Assembly: GCA_030280995.1 (NCBI GenBank)
Contig: JASXTE010000001.1
Span: 7,267,001-7,331,000 of the forward strand
Reading direction: 5' to 3'
DNA: 64,000 nucleotides
Source of the DNA: Hemileia vastatrix
Taxonomy: Eukaryota > Basidiomycota > Pucciniomycetes > Pucciniales > Zaghouaniaceae
The notes under the pieces were generated by a model. It was not told the DNA's origin. It searched no databases and was given only the letters and a program-made list of their open reading frames with translations. Below are positions 34,245 to 45,681 of the stretch, one piece after another. Position 1 is the first letter of the stretch; every line of letters starts with the position of its first letter. Position numbers and translations under genes: made by a program.

Positions 34245-34832
34245 TTGTTTTTTGGCTTCTGGTTGTGACCCTGTGTGTGATTCTGGTAATGGCCCTGTCT
34301 AAGCACAATTCAATTTATTTTTCCCCTTTAAACCTCACAATATTTTTTTAGTTCTGTTCATGACTTCCCCCTTATTTCTACCATTCAGTGTTGCATTTCA
34401 TATCTTCTCCTTTGTATTGTTCACTAACACATTACACTTCTTCTATCTTCTATTGTTATCTCTAGAATGCTTGTGAGCTGATTATTGTCTAGCTCTTTTT
34501 TTTCAGATCATATCATCAGAATTTGATTTGTGACCAACTTCCTTATTTTCTAATTCTTCAGCAGATGAAAACATGATAAAGGACTTGATTTATTTGAATG
34601 AACATCATCTTCCTTTTCCTGCCTTTCAAGGACCACTCATCCTCAGATTCTTCTGAGGATGAGTGGGCTGTTTTTTGAAATTCTCTTATTTTTCCATCTT
34701 CCTCAACATTTTTTTGATCAAGAGTTTTTATAGTTGAGCTAGATTTTGATTTATTATCAGAAGGTAGAATCGCTGTCTTTAATGTTTTATTTGAGTTACT
34801 CTTAGCTTATTATTAAAAGAGAATTTAGTAAC

Positions 34833-36742
34833 AAAAAAAATTAACTAGCACAGATGGCTTGTGCCCTCAAGCTGGGTTAATTTTTATGACTGTTAATTTT
34901 AACTTTTCTTTTTTTTTTGGCACAAGATCCCTACTCAAAGAACAAATGTGAAAAAACAACAACCCTCCCCTATGTATTGAAGAAGAAGACAAAATTACTA
35001 GATCTAAGTGGCCCAGTAATCAATGCAGTGACAGTCTCTCACCCTTATGATGATGAAAGGCAACTGGAGTTGAAGCTGGTGTAAAGGAGCATATAGCTTG
35101 TACAATCTCAGCTTCAACTGAGACTCTACTATGTTAGCTAAGTGTTAAAAGCAATGCACAGTATTTTTCTCACTACTTGCCCAAATTTTTTATTCTACAA
35201 AACTATACTCAAAAGTGAAAATTTGTGAAAGAGAATGAACGATTTTGCTTGCCAGTCTTAATTATGCAATATTCAAATCAATATTGAATATCCTTTTTTT
35301 TGATACTGTTGATATAATATTTTCAACAACAAATTAAGAACTAAGTAAACACTATTTTGTGATTACAATAGATAAATAAGTTAATATAATAATTGCAAAA
35401 CCAATGAGCAATTCAGATTGAAAATCTAATTAATATTGGCTAAGTAATAGCCATTTCATCCTAACATGTGATTTTCACTAAGAAGTGCTATATATCACTC
35501 AAATTTCATGCTACAATAATAATTTCAGGATATAGGAAGCTTCATATAGTTATTCAGAATCTAATGAGCTAATCAGATTTAGAATCTAAGTAAAATTGGC
35601 TAAGTTATAGCCATTTAAACCTGACATGTGATTTTTGCTAAGAAGTGCTAAGCTACAATAATAATTTGAAGATATAGAATGCTTCATATAGTGATTCCAA
35701 ATCCAATGAGATAATCAGATTTAGATTCTAAGTAACAATGGCTAAGTTATAGCCACTTCAACATAACATGTGATTTTCACTAAGTGCCACATCTCATTAA
35801 TTGTCATAACTTAACCAATTTTGCTTTGATTTTAAATATAAATAGCTCTCTGGATTTTTAATAACTATATGAAGCTTTCTATATCTTGAAATTATTATTT
35901 TAGCTTGAAATTTGAGCAAGATATAGCACTTCTTAGTAAAAATCACATATCAGGTTGAAATGGCTATAACTTAGCCAATTTTACTTAGATTATAAATCTG
36001 ATTAGCTCATTAGATTCTGAATCACTATATGAATCTTTCTATATCCTGAAGTTATTATTGTAGCATGGAATCTGAGTGAGATATAGCACTTCTTAGTGAA
36101 AATCACTTGTTAGGATGAAATGGCTACTACTTAGCCAATATTAATTAGATTTTCAATCTGAATTGCTCATTGGTTTTGAAACTATTATTTTAACTTATTT
36201 ATCTATTGGAATCACAAAATAGTGTTTACTTAGTTCTTAATTTGTTGTTGAAAATATTATATCAACAGTATCAAAAAAAAGGATATTCAATATTGATTTG
36301 CATATTGCATAATTAAGACTGGCAAGCAAAATTGTTCATTCTCCTTCACAAATTTTCACTTTTGAGTATAGTTTTGGAGAATAAAAAATTTGGACAAGTA
36401 GTGAGAAAAATACTGTGCATTGCTTTTAACACCTAGCTAACATAGTAGAGTCTCAGTTGAAGCTGAGATTGTACAAGCTATATGCTCCTTTACACCAGCT
36501 TCAACTCCAGTTGCCTTTAATCATCATAATGGTGAGCCACTGTCACTGCATTGATTACTGGTCCACTTCGATCTAGTAATTTTGTCTTATTCTTCAATAC
36601 ATAGGGGAGGGGTGTTGTTTTTGCACATTTGTTCTTTGAGTAGGGATCTTGTGCCAAAAAAAAAGAAAAGTTATAATTAACAAACATAAAAATTAACCCA
36701 GCTTGAAGGCACAAGCCATCTGTGCTAGTTAATTTTTTTTTT
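34833..36742. mobile_element. Large foldback element, about 950-bp inverted arms
   Basis: The left arm (34833-about 35780) and right arm (about 35800-36742) are inverted copies. Both have TTAACTAGCACAGATGGC at the outer end and share many further blocks. The inner part of each arm is itself built of two to three tandem units of about 150 bp around GGCTAAGTTATAGCC and ATATAGNNATTCNNAATC. A short open stretch in the arms (DPYSKNKC, LPYVLK, GPVINAVTV) follows an acceptor-like TTTTTTGGCACAAG. No transposase. Resembles foldback-type non-autonomous DNA transposons. Confidence 0.7.
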
Positions 36743-36744
36743 AC

Positions 36745-37020
36745 AAAAATTTGGATAAGTAGTGAGAAAAACACTGTGTATAGCTTTTAACACTAAGCTA
36801 ACATAGTAGAGTCTTGGCTGAAGGTGAGATTGTTCAAGCTATATGCTCCTTTACACCTGATTCAACTCCTGTTGCCTTTCATCATCATAATGGTGAGCAA
36901 CTTTCACTGCATTGATTACTGGGCTACTTAATTTTGTCCTAATCTTCAATACATAGGGGTGGGGTGTTGTTTTTGCACATTTGTGCTTTGAGTAGGGATC
37001 TTTTGCCAAAAAAAAGAAAA
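36745..37020. repeat. Partial direct duplication of the foldback right arm
   Basis: From AAAAATTTGGATAAGTAGTG to GATCTTTTGCCAAAAAAAAG this segment repeats about 36384-36664 of the right arm in the same orientation with roughly 10-15% differences by eye. It indicates a second, truncated copy or a local duplication. Confidence 0.65.
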
Positions 37021-38296
37021 ACATGACATATTGTCCTGTAAATGGGTTTATTTTATTGCATTTGTTTATCTTTAATAATTAAATGTTTCAGAGTAGGCTG
37101 AATTATGTTAAATTTTTTGTAGGACTTTTTAACCTGTGATGCAAACATAACATAATTTTCCCCTAGTACACATCATAAAAACTGTGGGGTAATCTGTCTT
37201 TTTTTCTTTTTTTAATCATTTAAATTTTTAATTGTTCATTTTTTCCTTCCAAAAATGTACATCCAACTATTGTTTCTAAAATACAACATTAAAGAAAAAA
37301 TTAAATAGTTTTATTTTGTGGTTTCAGCCTTTTTTCAAACAGAATGAAACCCCAAATTGTAAATATGTAAGTAGATATTTAGTTAAAATGCTTTGCGTAC
37401 TAAAGAACAAGCCAAGAAAGAAAAATGGTAAGCAGTTAGAAGAAAAACAAGAAAAAGAAGAATGAAAAAGTGAAAAAGGGGGAAGAAAACAATGATACAA
37501 TAAGCAATAAAGGGATAATGGAAATAAGGGAGAAATTGGATAAGCAAAAAGTGAGTTTTTATAGACAATGAAAGGGGGGAATGGCTCAACCAAGGTCACT
37601 ACAAGGTATTGAGAAGAGTCACAACCAGGGCTTGAACAGGGACAAAAAAAACTAGACATCTAGATCACTAATTTTTTCTTCTGTGGGAGGATCCCAAAAC
37701 TGCACCAGCTCTCCCCTCCCTTGAATCACAAAACATTCTTTCCACCAGCATAAACCCTGTCACTATGCCAATCATCCTCCAAAATTTTGAAACACGACCC
37801 TTTTAATTTTTTTTCCATACTCTCCATATTTTCAGCTTGTGTGCTTTATTCACTTGGTTTGGTGTTTTTGTTTTTTGCATATTCATTTTTATTTTGAATT
37901 TATGCTGAATGTCTCTATTTTGGATTTCTCATTTGTTTTCATTCACCAGCTCAACATGAAATCACTTATTTTCTGCAATTGCATAATTTTTCACTTCTTC
38001 GTTTTTTCATTCATCCCTCATATACTTTCCTCCTCTCCTCAAACATCCCACAAACAATTTGGTTTTATTTATTTTCTCATCTCATCTCTCAAGGTAAGTC
38101 ATTTTATTCATTTTTTTGATTCTCTGATTGATAATTATATTTTTTTTCTTTTTTTTTCTTTTTTGTATCTAATTTTTTTTTGAAAGTGGTCATTTTGATT
38201 TTTATGGTAAAATTAAACTTTTTTTCTCTCCCTCTTTTCTTTCTTTTTTAGCTCAATCACCCCACTCTAAAAAATACCCTTTTACTCAAAATCAAA
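37021..38296. other. AT-rich region around a duplicated foldback flank
   Basis: 37595-37690 is an inverted copy of about 34205-34290. A donor GTAAGT near 38093 and an acceptor TTTTTTAG near 38250 look like a genuine intron before the small ORF at 38297. Otherwise nothing recognised. Confidence 0.35.
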
Positions 38297-38419
38297 ATGT
38301 CAAAAATAAGTAAAGGACTTAGCCATTCCCTCTTTTTCTATGATTATCCTACTCCTGACCTTCCTAATGATAACCTACATGCATATATTCTACAATATTT
38401 CAGTGATCTAGTAGCATAA
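38297..38419 (+). CDS. Small ORF downstream of a candidate intron
   Basis: 40 residues (MSKISKGLSHSLFFYDYPTP at the start), the first ATG after the candidate intron 38093-38250. Not recognised; may be a chance frame. Confidence 0.2.
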   Translation: MSKISKGLSHSLFFYDYPTPDLPNDNLHAYILQYFSDLVA

Positions 38420-38526
38420 TCAATTTAATAACCAAATTTTGCCACAGTGAAAACACTTTCTCATTTTGAGCAAATTTTGCCTCAATGAGCTCTTTTTTGC
38501 ATATTGAGCTAAATTTTCCAGATTGT

Positions 38527-39315
38527 GTTAGCACCTTTAGTAAAACTTAAGTCAAGTGATGGAGCTGAGTTCTTAAAGAAAGAATGGGTAAATAGGTATG
38601 GGGTGATGAAAATGGTAACTGTGGATGGTGGTGCTGAATTTTCTGGGGAATTCCAAGAAGTTGTTAAAGTTATAGGTGCCAAGATTTGAGTTTCAACACC
38701 ATATTATATAGAGGCAGAAGAAATGATTGAAGGAGGGCATCAAGTGATTAAAGATGCACTAGTTATGCTATGTGGAACTAATGGGGCAAAATAGAAAATC
38801 TGATTGCCATTAGTATTAGTTTCAGATAGGATTTCAGTGAGAAGGAGGACAGTTTTTTCACCTTATGAACTAATTTGTGGTCAAAGGGAGGTATTACCTA
38901 TTTATCAGGAAGCTGGATTTTCTCTAGGATGTGATTTGGATCTAGTGCTCTTCACTGAGGATTTAATTTTAGCAAGAGAGGTGCATCTTGAAAGGAAGGA
39001 TGAGTTTGTGGAAAAGGCATATGAAAGAATGATGCAAATATGTAACATATCAGTTAAGTATTGAGATGAGCTCTTAGCACATAAATTAAAGGAACCATTT
39101 AAACCAGGGGATTTAGTATTGGTACACAAAAGAAGTCTCAAAATTAAATGGGAATAAATGTTCATGGATAGATGGAATGGTCCTTATAGGATCAGAAAAA
39201 AATTACTGGAAGAATTGGATGTTACTGAATGGAAGCAAACTGTAGTGGCTGACCAAATCAAAATATTCTACCTAAGAGGGGTGCCAGTAATGAAAGAATT
39301 ACCTTCAGAATGAGG
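38527..39315 (+). pseudogene. Integrase relic of the outer/inner Ty3 lineage
   Basis: Translates, with five or more in-frame stops, to an integrase core and C-terminus matching the intact stretch at 53700-54470. Recognisable segments are FLKKEWVNRYGVMKMVTVDGG, ST..YY.EAEEMIEGGHQVIK, YERMMQICNISVKY and VLVHKRSLK. The DDE Asp (VDGG) and Glu (MIEGGH) are kept. The upstream pol is missing. It ends at ...FYLRGVPV, about 650 bp before the end of the antisense gene at 39967. Confidence 0.8.
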
Positions 39316-39966
39316 GGAAACTACCAGAATTACCTCAGGGACAAGTATAAACTAGCAAAAAATTATAAATCTTTATACTCCAGAAAGAGTATACACTATC
39401 ATTAGAATTTTAAGTTTTTTTTCAGGGATTTATGTGAGACTGATGCAGCTGTGACAGATAGGGCTCTAGGAAATGGCAAAGTGACTATGGCTGAATAAGT
39501 GGTTGGAATTAGGGCTCAGAGTAGAACTTATGGATTGAAGAATTAACATTGTTTGAGGGGACATGAAGAAGTGGATGATCTAGATAGAGGAACAGCTGTC
39601 TGGGTGAATCAGAAGGTTACTGTAGACTTAGCAGAAGGCAGTAACTTTAGCTAAAGAAGATTGGAAGATGGAGAGCCCCATTCAGGTATTTGAATTCTAG
39701 AGAAATCTCTGACAATAAAGTTTAATTAATAGGTTTAAATTTATTAAAAGATAGCAGAGGTAGAATAGAAAAGAGCTCTCTGAAAGAAGTGTATATGGGA
39801 AAGAAGCAAGTGTGTTGCAAAGCGCTACATGCTTTGCTCATGATTTTTTATGAATTTTTCAAATTTTTTATGATGATTGTTATTAGAGGAAGCATAGTTA
39901 AAAAGGAATTATGTAAAAGCCCTTCAGTAACAATGCTTATCAGAAGATAATGAAGGAAGATAATAG

Positions 39967-41599
39967 TTAATCAGAATCACCATAAAAACTGGCAGGGAAT
40001 CCTTTCCATTCCTTGGGCATAATGAAGTTATTATTATCCACAGGAAAACCAAGGATTGATGTGGAACTTATTTTTTTCATTAGTTGACCAATCATTTTAA
40101 TATGATGATGGTGGGAATTTAATTTTTTTTCTGAGAATTCAGAAGCAAAATTATAGGAGGATGACATGGCATCATAGATGAGGCAAAGGCGCAAAAAGAC
40201 TTGCATTGAATGAATGAAGAGAAGGGGTTGGAAACCCATCCTAAGGAAATTGATTCATTAGAACCTTAGAAGTAAAGTATTAAACAAGAATTAGGAGTTG
40301 ATATATGAGAATTAAGAAATAAAGAACTTACTTGCAAGAAAATAATTGTGGCCCCTAGAGGGAGAAAGTAATCTTACAGCGTTTGGTATGTTTGAGGAAG
40401 ATGATTGAAGGGAAATATCTAACTCAATGGATGAAGGGTATTATGACTTAGGTTGGATGAAAATTTCTCAACAAGTATAAGTGGGAAGAGATGCACTGTC
40501 CGCGGGTATAGTCTTGGATGATGGAAGAGTAGTGCTACTGTGACTAGATATTACAGTAGGAGAGCTAGATGTTTCTCCAAGTGGGGAGCTAATGATGCAG
40601 AAGAATGAAGTGTTCACAAGCTTAAGGGAAAAGAGAAAAAGTGCTGAGGGGGCACAGTTCTTGGGAAGATCTGAACTTTCTCCAAGAATTTAATATATGA
40701 AGTGAAAGTGGTGCTAACAAAGTTAGTTTTTTAGGGAATGTTTTAAACCTTATCTCACTTTATTAAAGGGAAAGTAAACCTTACAAGTTTGTAGAATAAA
40801 TAAATAAAAAAAATCAAGTTTTTAAGAAATAATAAGTTCATCTCACTCTCACAAAAAATAAGGGATGTATTTTTCTTGGCAAAGAGAATTTTATTTTTAA
40901 AAAAGGGAATAATTTATTTCTTAATAAATATATGGTCACATTATTTAAAGGGTAATTTTATAAAGGTAAAAGTGAGGAATAATAAAAGAAAGGAGAATAA
41001 AAATTGCTGAGAAGAGAAGAAAAGGATTAGTTTTAGGTTAATAACAAAGATAAGGGATGGGACTTACTTAAGCACCTTTCAAGGAAGGCATACTCACAGT
41101 ACTCATAAACATTATCATATGTTTATATTAGATTTTTGACAAGGGCAACTTGGTTTTGGATGTCTTTTTTGTCAAGAGCTGGAGTATTTTTGAGGTGGGA
41201 AAATAATGTGTCAAATGCAGTATCGATGCAGTTAAAGGTCTGATAATAAGGAGCTGCATCAACCCAGTTTAGAACTTTCCAATCTTGTTGGAAAGGAGGA
41301 TGGATATGAGGGGGTCTTCCTCAAATGAGTTAATCAAAGTGGGGGAAGTAGTAACCCAATCATACAAGATTGAAGGTGGAGAGGTGGCTTCACACTCTGG
41401 CCATAAAATCTTGTTTTTGGCTGGTGAGAAGATGGCTCCAGCAGGTATGACCCAAAATAGATCTTCTTCTAGACCTGGGATGATGATTCTGACACAAGGA
41501 GTTGGAGGCATCGCAGCATAAGGAGTGTTGGGAATGTCCAAAGAAAAGGAAAAATATTTTTTTAGCAAGATAAGATTAAAGAAGGTAAAATACTTACGG
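39967..41599 (-). pseudogene. Decayed antisense accessory gene of the relic element, interrupted by LTR-A
   Basis: On the minus strand, exon-like segments are separated by good donors (GTAAGTATTTT at 41597, GTAAGTTCTT near 40333). The first acceptor has changed to GG (TTTTCTTTGG, near 41538). Reading continues IPNTPYAAMPPTPCVRIIIP, then after a frame change near 41275 WVDAAPYYQTFNC and LFSHLKNTPALDKKDIQN. The last segment aligns with LLNYLQSTPARDPHDIEK in the antisense gene at 57971-58612. Position after integrase and opposite strand are also the same, so this looks like an older version of that accessory gene. LTR-A starts two bases upstream of its first donor. Confidence 0.5.
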
Positions 41600-42682
41600 T
41601 GTGGTCTTCCAACATTGGCGGAGTCCTTTGTTGGTCTGTTTGGCATTGTTTTAATATGTCTTAAATGGCATTGTTTAATAATTGGGTGTTTTTTGTAAAT
41701 TATTTGGCTAATATTGGGACTGCAGGAATGTGGGTATTATCATTGGATAGCCTCAGTTTTTCTCTATATTTTATGTCTTTTTGAGATTTTTCATATTCAA
41801 AGTATTTAAGGGATTATTTCCTATTTTTTATTTTAAAAGATTGCTTTTTAATTTTGTTTTTTGCGTTTTATGGGCTAACCTTAAGTCTTAGGGTTAAGTG
41901 CTTAGTACCATTTGAATGGGCTAATTTTTCTCTACATTTCATGTCACAATGTTATTATAGCTTAATTATGTGTTTTAAAGGTTTTAGTAGTCTTAGTAGA
42001 TTTTTCTAAGTATTTTGGGTATTTTTGGAGGTTTTTGGAGGTTTTCTGGCTTCAGGGTGGTCCGGCCACCTCAGGCGGACCACCCGCCTCAGTGCTAGAA
42101 GGCTGGGAAGTGCTTCTAGAGGGGTTTTATGCAATTTGGCACTCAGAAACGCCGAATTCCTTGGTGTGCATGGGATCTTAGATACCGGTCTGTGTGTATA
42201 TAGTGAATAAGACAGTTTGGTGCAACCTTAATCATCATGCAACCATCCCGGGGTGATATCCTTGTTCCTCAATCAGTTTTAACTGTTTTCTGGCCACAAT
42301 TGGCTGTGTTTGTTGCAAGGTTAGCTCTTCATTTAACTCAACTTTGGCAACTGTTTTCTCAGGTGTAGTCTTTCAAGCCATATCAAGTATTATTGCTGTC
42401 TCTGGTGTGGATTTGCAACCTACATCAAGTATCATTGCTTTCTCTGGTGTGGAAATTGGTCTACATTTCAGTTCTTTGGTTTGGTAGTCTGTCTGGAGAC
42501 TACTCTCTTGGCTGATCAGGCAGTCGAGTGTATTCAAAAAGGGGCTTTAAACAACAGGAACCAATTTACTGTAGCAGGTAAATCTCACTCATATTTTTCT
42601 AAAGGGACAGGGGTTATTCTCTCTGGTTTTTCTCCAACTCCCCTGGTCAAGGTCTTTAGCTAAAACTATAGGATTTTCTACA
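41600..42682 (+). mobile_element. LTR-A, 5' LTR of the outer Ty3 element (1083 bp)
   Basis: Starts TGTGGTCTTCCAACATTGGC and ends TTTTCTACA. Clearly related to LTR-B and LTR-C but with many more differences. Contains a GC-rich stem GGTGGTCCG...CGGACCACC (about 42057-42085). Preceded by ACGG (41596-41599). Confidence 0.85.
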
Positions 42683-42686
42683 TTTC

Positions 42687-42703
42687 TGGAGCCCAACATG
42701 GGG
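42687..42703 (+). other. Primer-binding site of the outer element
   Basis: TGGAGCCCAACATGGGG four bases after LTR-A, at the tRNA primer site. It matches the cleaner TGGTGCCCAACGTGGGG of the inner element with two changes. Confidence 0.75.
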
Positions 42704-42774
42704 GTAGGACCTGCTAGTTCTTTGGAATCTCTGTTTTCTTTGGTTGGCTCTTTTTGGTGTTTTGGTCTGGAGGA

Positions 42775-45158
42775 ATGGCTTTTGGTTCCTCTATTCCTGT
42801 GGTGACTGTCAGTGAGGGAGATGGTCCTCCTGCTGTGATGGTCAGGGAGTGTGTTAGGATTAAAACTTGCAATGGTACCAAGTTTAATGGGGAGGATGTC
42901 AAGTGGTTTCTGGAGAAGTATGAAACTGCTGCTGGAGTGGATGGTGCTTCTTACCTGGACATGGTGAAGCAGATTATCTTCTTCATTGGTGATAGGGCAG
43001 TGGAGAAGGAGGTTGTGGCCATATCTTGCTACAAGAAGAGGGATTGGAAGTCGTTGTGCAGGGATATGGTGGATAGATGGGGTGTCAGGTTCACTATGAT
43101 GGATCTGAACAAGTTTTTCAGTAAATGAAAGTCTTATGGTGGTGTGGGTAACTTCCTCAGTTACAGGAAGTTTCTGCTGCAATTTGATGCTGTGGTAGAA
43201 TATTTGGTGGAAGTGGAGGAGCTGGAACATGAAAATGCTGCCAAAGATGTTTTTTGGTCTGCCCTGGCTAGAGATGTCAGGATGGATGTGTTGAAGGAGT
43301 TGTTAATGAAGGACTTGATGAAGACTTTTTCCAATGGGGACCAGAAGCTGCCTGCCTTGGACAAGGTGAAGGAGGCTATGGAGGCCCATTTGAAGTTGTT
43401 GGCTGTGGACACCTATCAAGAGGTGTGTGCCAAGTATGTCAGAAAAGTCAGTGAGGCTTTGGCTGAGGAGGAAAGTAGAGTGAAGAAAGATAAGAAGAAT
43501 ATGGTTGAGGTTCCCAAGCAGGAGAGGGACCCAGTGGTGGAGCAGTTGGCTGATCTGACAAAACAGCTACATATTTTTGTTCACAAGGCTAAGAAGGTCA
43601 ATAGGTCTCCTTATCAGCCTAGAGATTTTGATAGTAGGGCTGGTAGGAGTGATCCTTAGGTCTGCTCTTATTTCAGAAAGAGGGGGAACAAGTCCAATGA
43701 TTGTTGGGCTCTGAAAAGAGATGTGTCAGAAGGAAAGGTGGAGTTTGACGGAAGGGTGTTCAAATTCCCTGACGGTTCATTTGTGAAGCCCAGTTAGGGG
43801 CAGGGTCCTGTTAATTTGGTTAAGAGAAGAAATGGTCTCAATCAGAGGAGGCCAAGGTTTCAGGAGATCCCTGATAAGGGGAAGTCTTCTGCTAAGGCAG
43901 ATGAAGATGTCAAGGGGAAAGGGAAGGAGGTTAATAAAGTCTCTTTTTCTACTTCCTTGGTGGGTTGGAGTTGTATTCTTGTGGTGGACAGTCAAGTGGT
44001 GAATGCTTGGCTGGTGTCTATGATGTTGAAGCTGGAAAGGTGGGAAGGCCTAAGAGCAGTTCTCAGGCCCAACCAAAGCCTAAGGCTTCAAAGGTGGATC
44101 CTAAGCTGAGTGCAGCCAGGAGGAAGTACAGCAAAAAGGAGCTGTACAAGATGCAGAAGGGGAGTGCTGATATGGGCCCCCCCAGTTTTGGTGAATTGGA
44201 CATGAATGGTGAGCCAATGCCAATGGATTTTGATTCTGACTCAGAGGAGGATGTCCCTTTGGCTTCATTGCCAAAGCCTTCTGGAGTTAGAGGTGTTGGT
44301 GAGGGATCTGGTTTGATTCCTGTTGATGGAAAATCTGTTTGTGGTTCTGGTCCTCAGGAGATTTCTAGGACCAAGGTAGTGAAGCCAAGGGCTCACTTTG
44401 AAAGGCCAGTGGTTTCTGGCCAATCTAATGTTATGGACTCGGTTCTGGAAAGGATGAATCAGGGTCAGGTTTCCCTTTCTTATGGGGAATTTTATGCTAT
44501 CAGTCCTGGGTTGGCTTATAGACAAAAAAAAATTATTGACCAGGAGAAGGGTTTCTTCTGGGGAGGTGGAATACATTTGTGATTCTGCTGAGAAGTTTGG
44601 TGAGGGGTTGGAAACTCATTTTTCTGCTTCTCTGGGTTATGTCAATGTCACTCTGAATGGCAGGGAGGCTAGGGCATTGGTGGATTCAGGTTCTCAGATT
44701 AACCTGATTTCTTTGTTTGAGGCTACTCATTTGGGCCTCCCCATCAAAACTGGTATTGGTGGGAATTTGAGAGGGATTGGTGGCCATGTTACTGAGCTGC
44801 TTGGGACAGCCAAATTTGTAAAGCTGGATGACAGTGGAGCCTCCAGAAAGGTTCATTTTTACATTGCCAAAGGAAATGTAAAAGCTGTTTTGGGTGGACC
44901 ATTTTTGATGGATTTCCAGGCAAGAATTGGTTATCAGTTTGACATGGGAATCAGTTTGAAGTTGACCGGTGATAATGAGAGGAGGCTTCACATGAGGTTA
45001 TCATCTCCTGGAGATTTTGGTTGGGAGACCAGGCCTTGCTTGTCTTCAATGTGCCAGTGCATGGATTGTTGTAGGAGTGGAAAAGAAGTGGGTGACGCCT
45101 CTGGTTTTTTGGAGTGTGGCTCAGGATCTAGTGAGAGTCTGTCTTTTTTAGAGTAATA
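42775..45158 (+). pseudogene. Outer element Gag-protease
   Basis: From ATG 42775 the frame runs through the capsid domain (TKFNGEDVKWFLEKYE, YLDMVKQIIFFIGD, YRKFLLQFD). TGA 43126-43128 interrupts it, the same codon as in the inner copy, with further stops at 43657 and 43795. Frameshifts follow near 43965 and in the A-run near 44526. The zinc knuckle is degenerate (CSYFRKRGNKSNDC: second Cys is Phe, His is Asn). The protease motif VDSGSQINLIS is intact near 44690. ORF1 ends SLSFLE-stop, as in the inner copy. Confidence 0.85.
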
Positions 45159-45681
45159 AGGGCTGATTGCCCTAGTGCTACAACCTCTCCCCAAGATGAG
45201 GAAATCCCAGGTTGAAGTAGGTCAGCTCCCTTGGAGATATACCAAGTGGATTTTCAACTTTCTCTTTTTAATGTTTCTCTTCTCTGCAAGTATTCTTCAT
45301 GTTTTTTTATCAAGTATCTGTTCTCTCTCAAAATTTTCAATTATTTTTAATTCAAGTTCAAAAATGAAGATTGGTTATATATCTTTATTGAAAGATATGC
45401 AGAAAAGCTGTGAAGTGGTGAGATTGGGGTCTAAAAGTAAGTCCTCCCAATTGTGCACTGCTAGGGCTTCTTCTACACCTTTCAAAAACATTACCTTGGC
45501 CACGTCTGTGAGCATTGGGAAACCCCTGGTTATTTTTGTAGGATAGAACAAGAATCAAGAAATGAAGAAAAAAAATTCAAGATAACTGAAGAAAATCAAG
45601 AAAAAAGAAAAGAATTATTTTTGTAAAGATCATCAAGATCAATTTTTCGGCCTCCAGCATGAGGTTAAAGTCCAAAAAGTT
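45159..45681 (+). other. Spacer between ORF1 and pol of the outer element
   Basis: Contains the first copy (about 45400-45535) of a 135-bp unit encoding VVRLGSKSKSSQLCTARASS. A second copy (about 45823-45957) lies inside pol. The inner element has the same arrangement. Confidence 0.55.

Noticed and set aside
37324..37659. 111-codon Phe/Ser-rich ORF
   Set aside because: Pyrimidine-rich low complexity, overlaps the inverted foldback flank.
42589..43230. 213-codon antisense ORF over outer gag, repeated at 47879-48442
   Set aside because: Exact reverse-strand shadow of the conserved Gag coding sequence; its conservation is explained by Gag.
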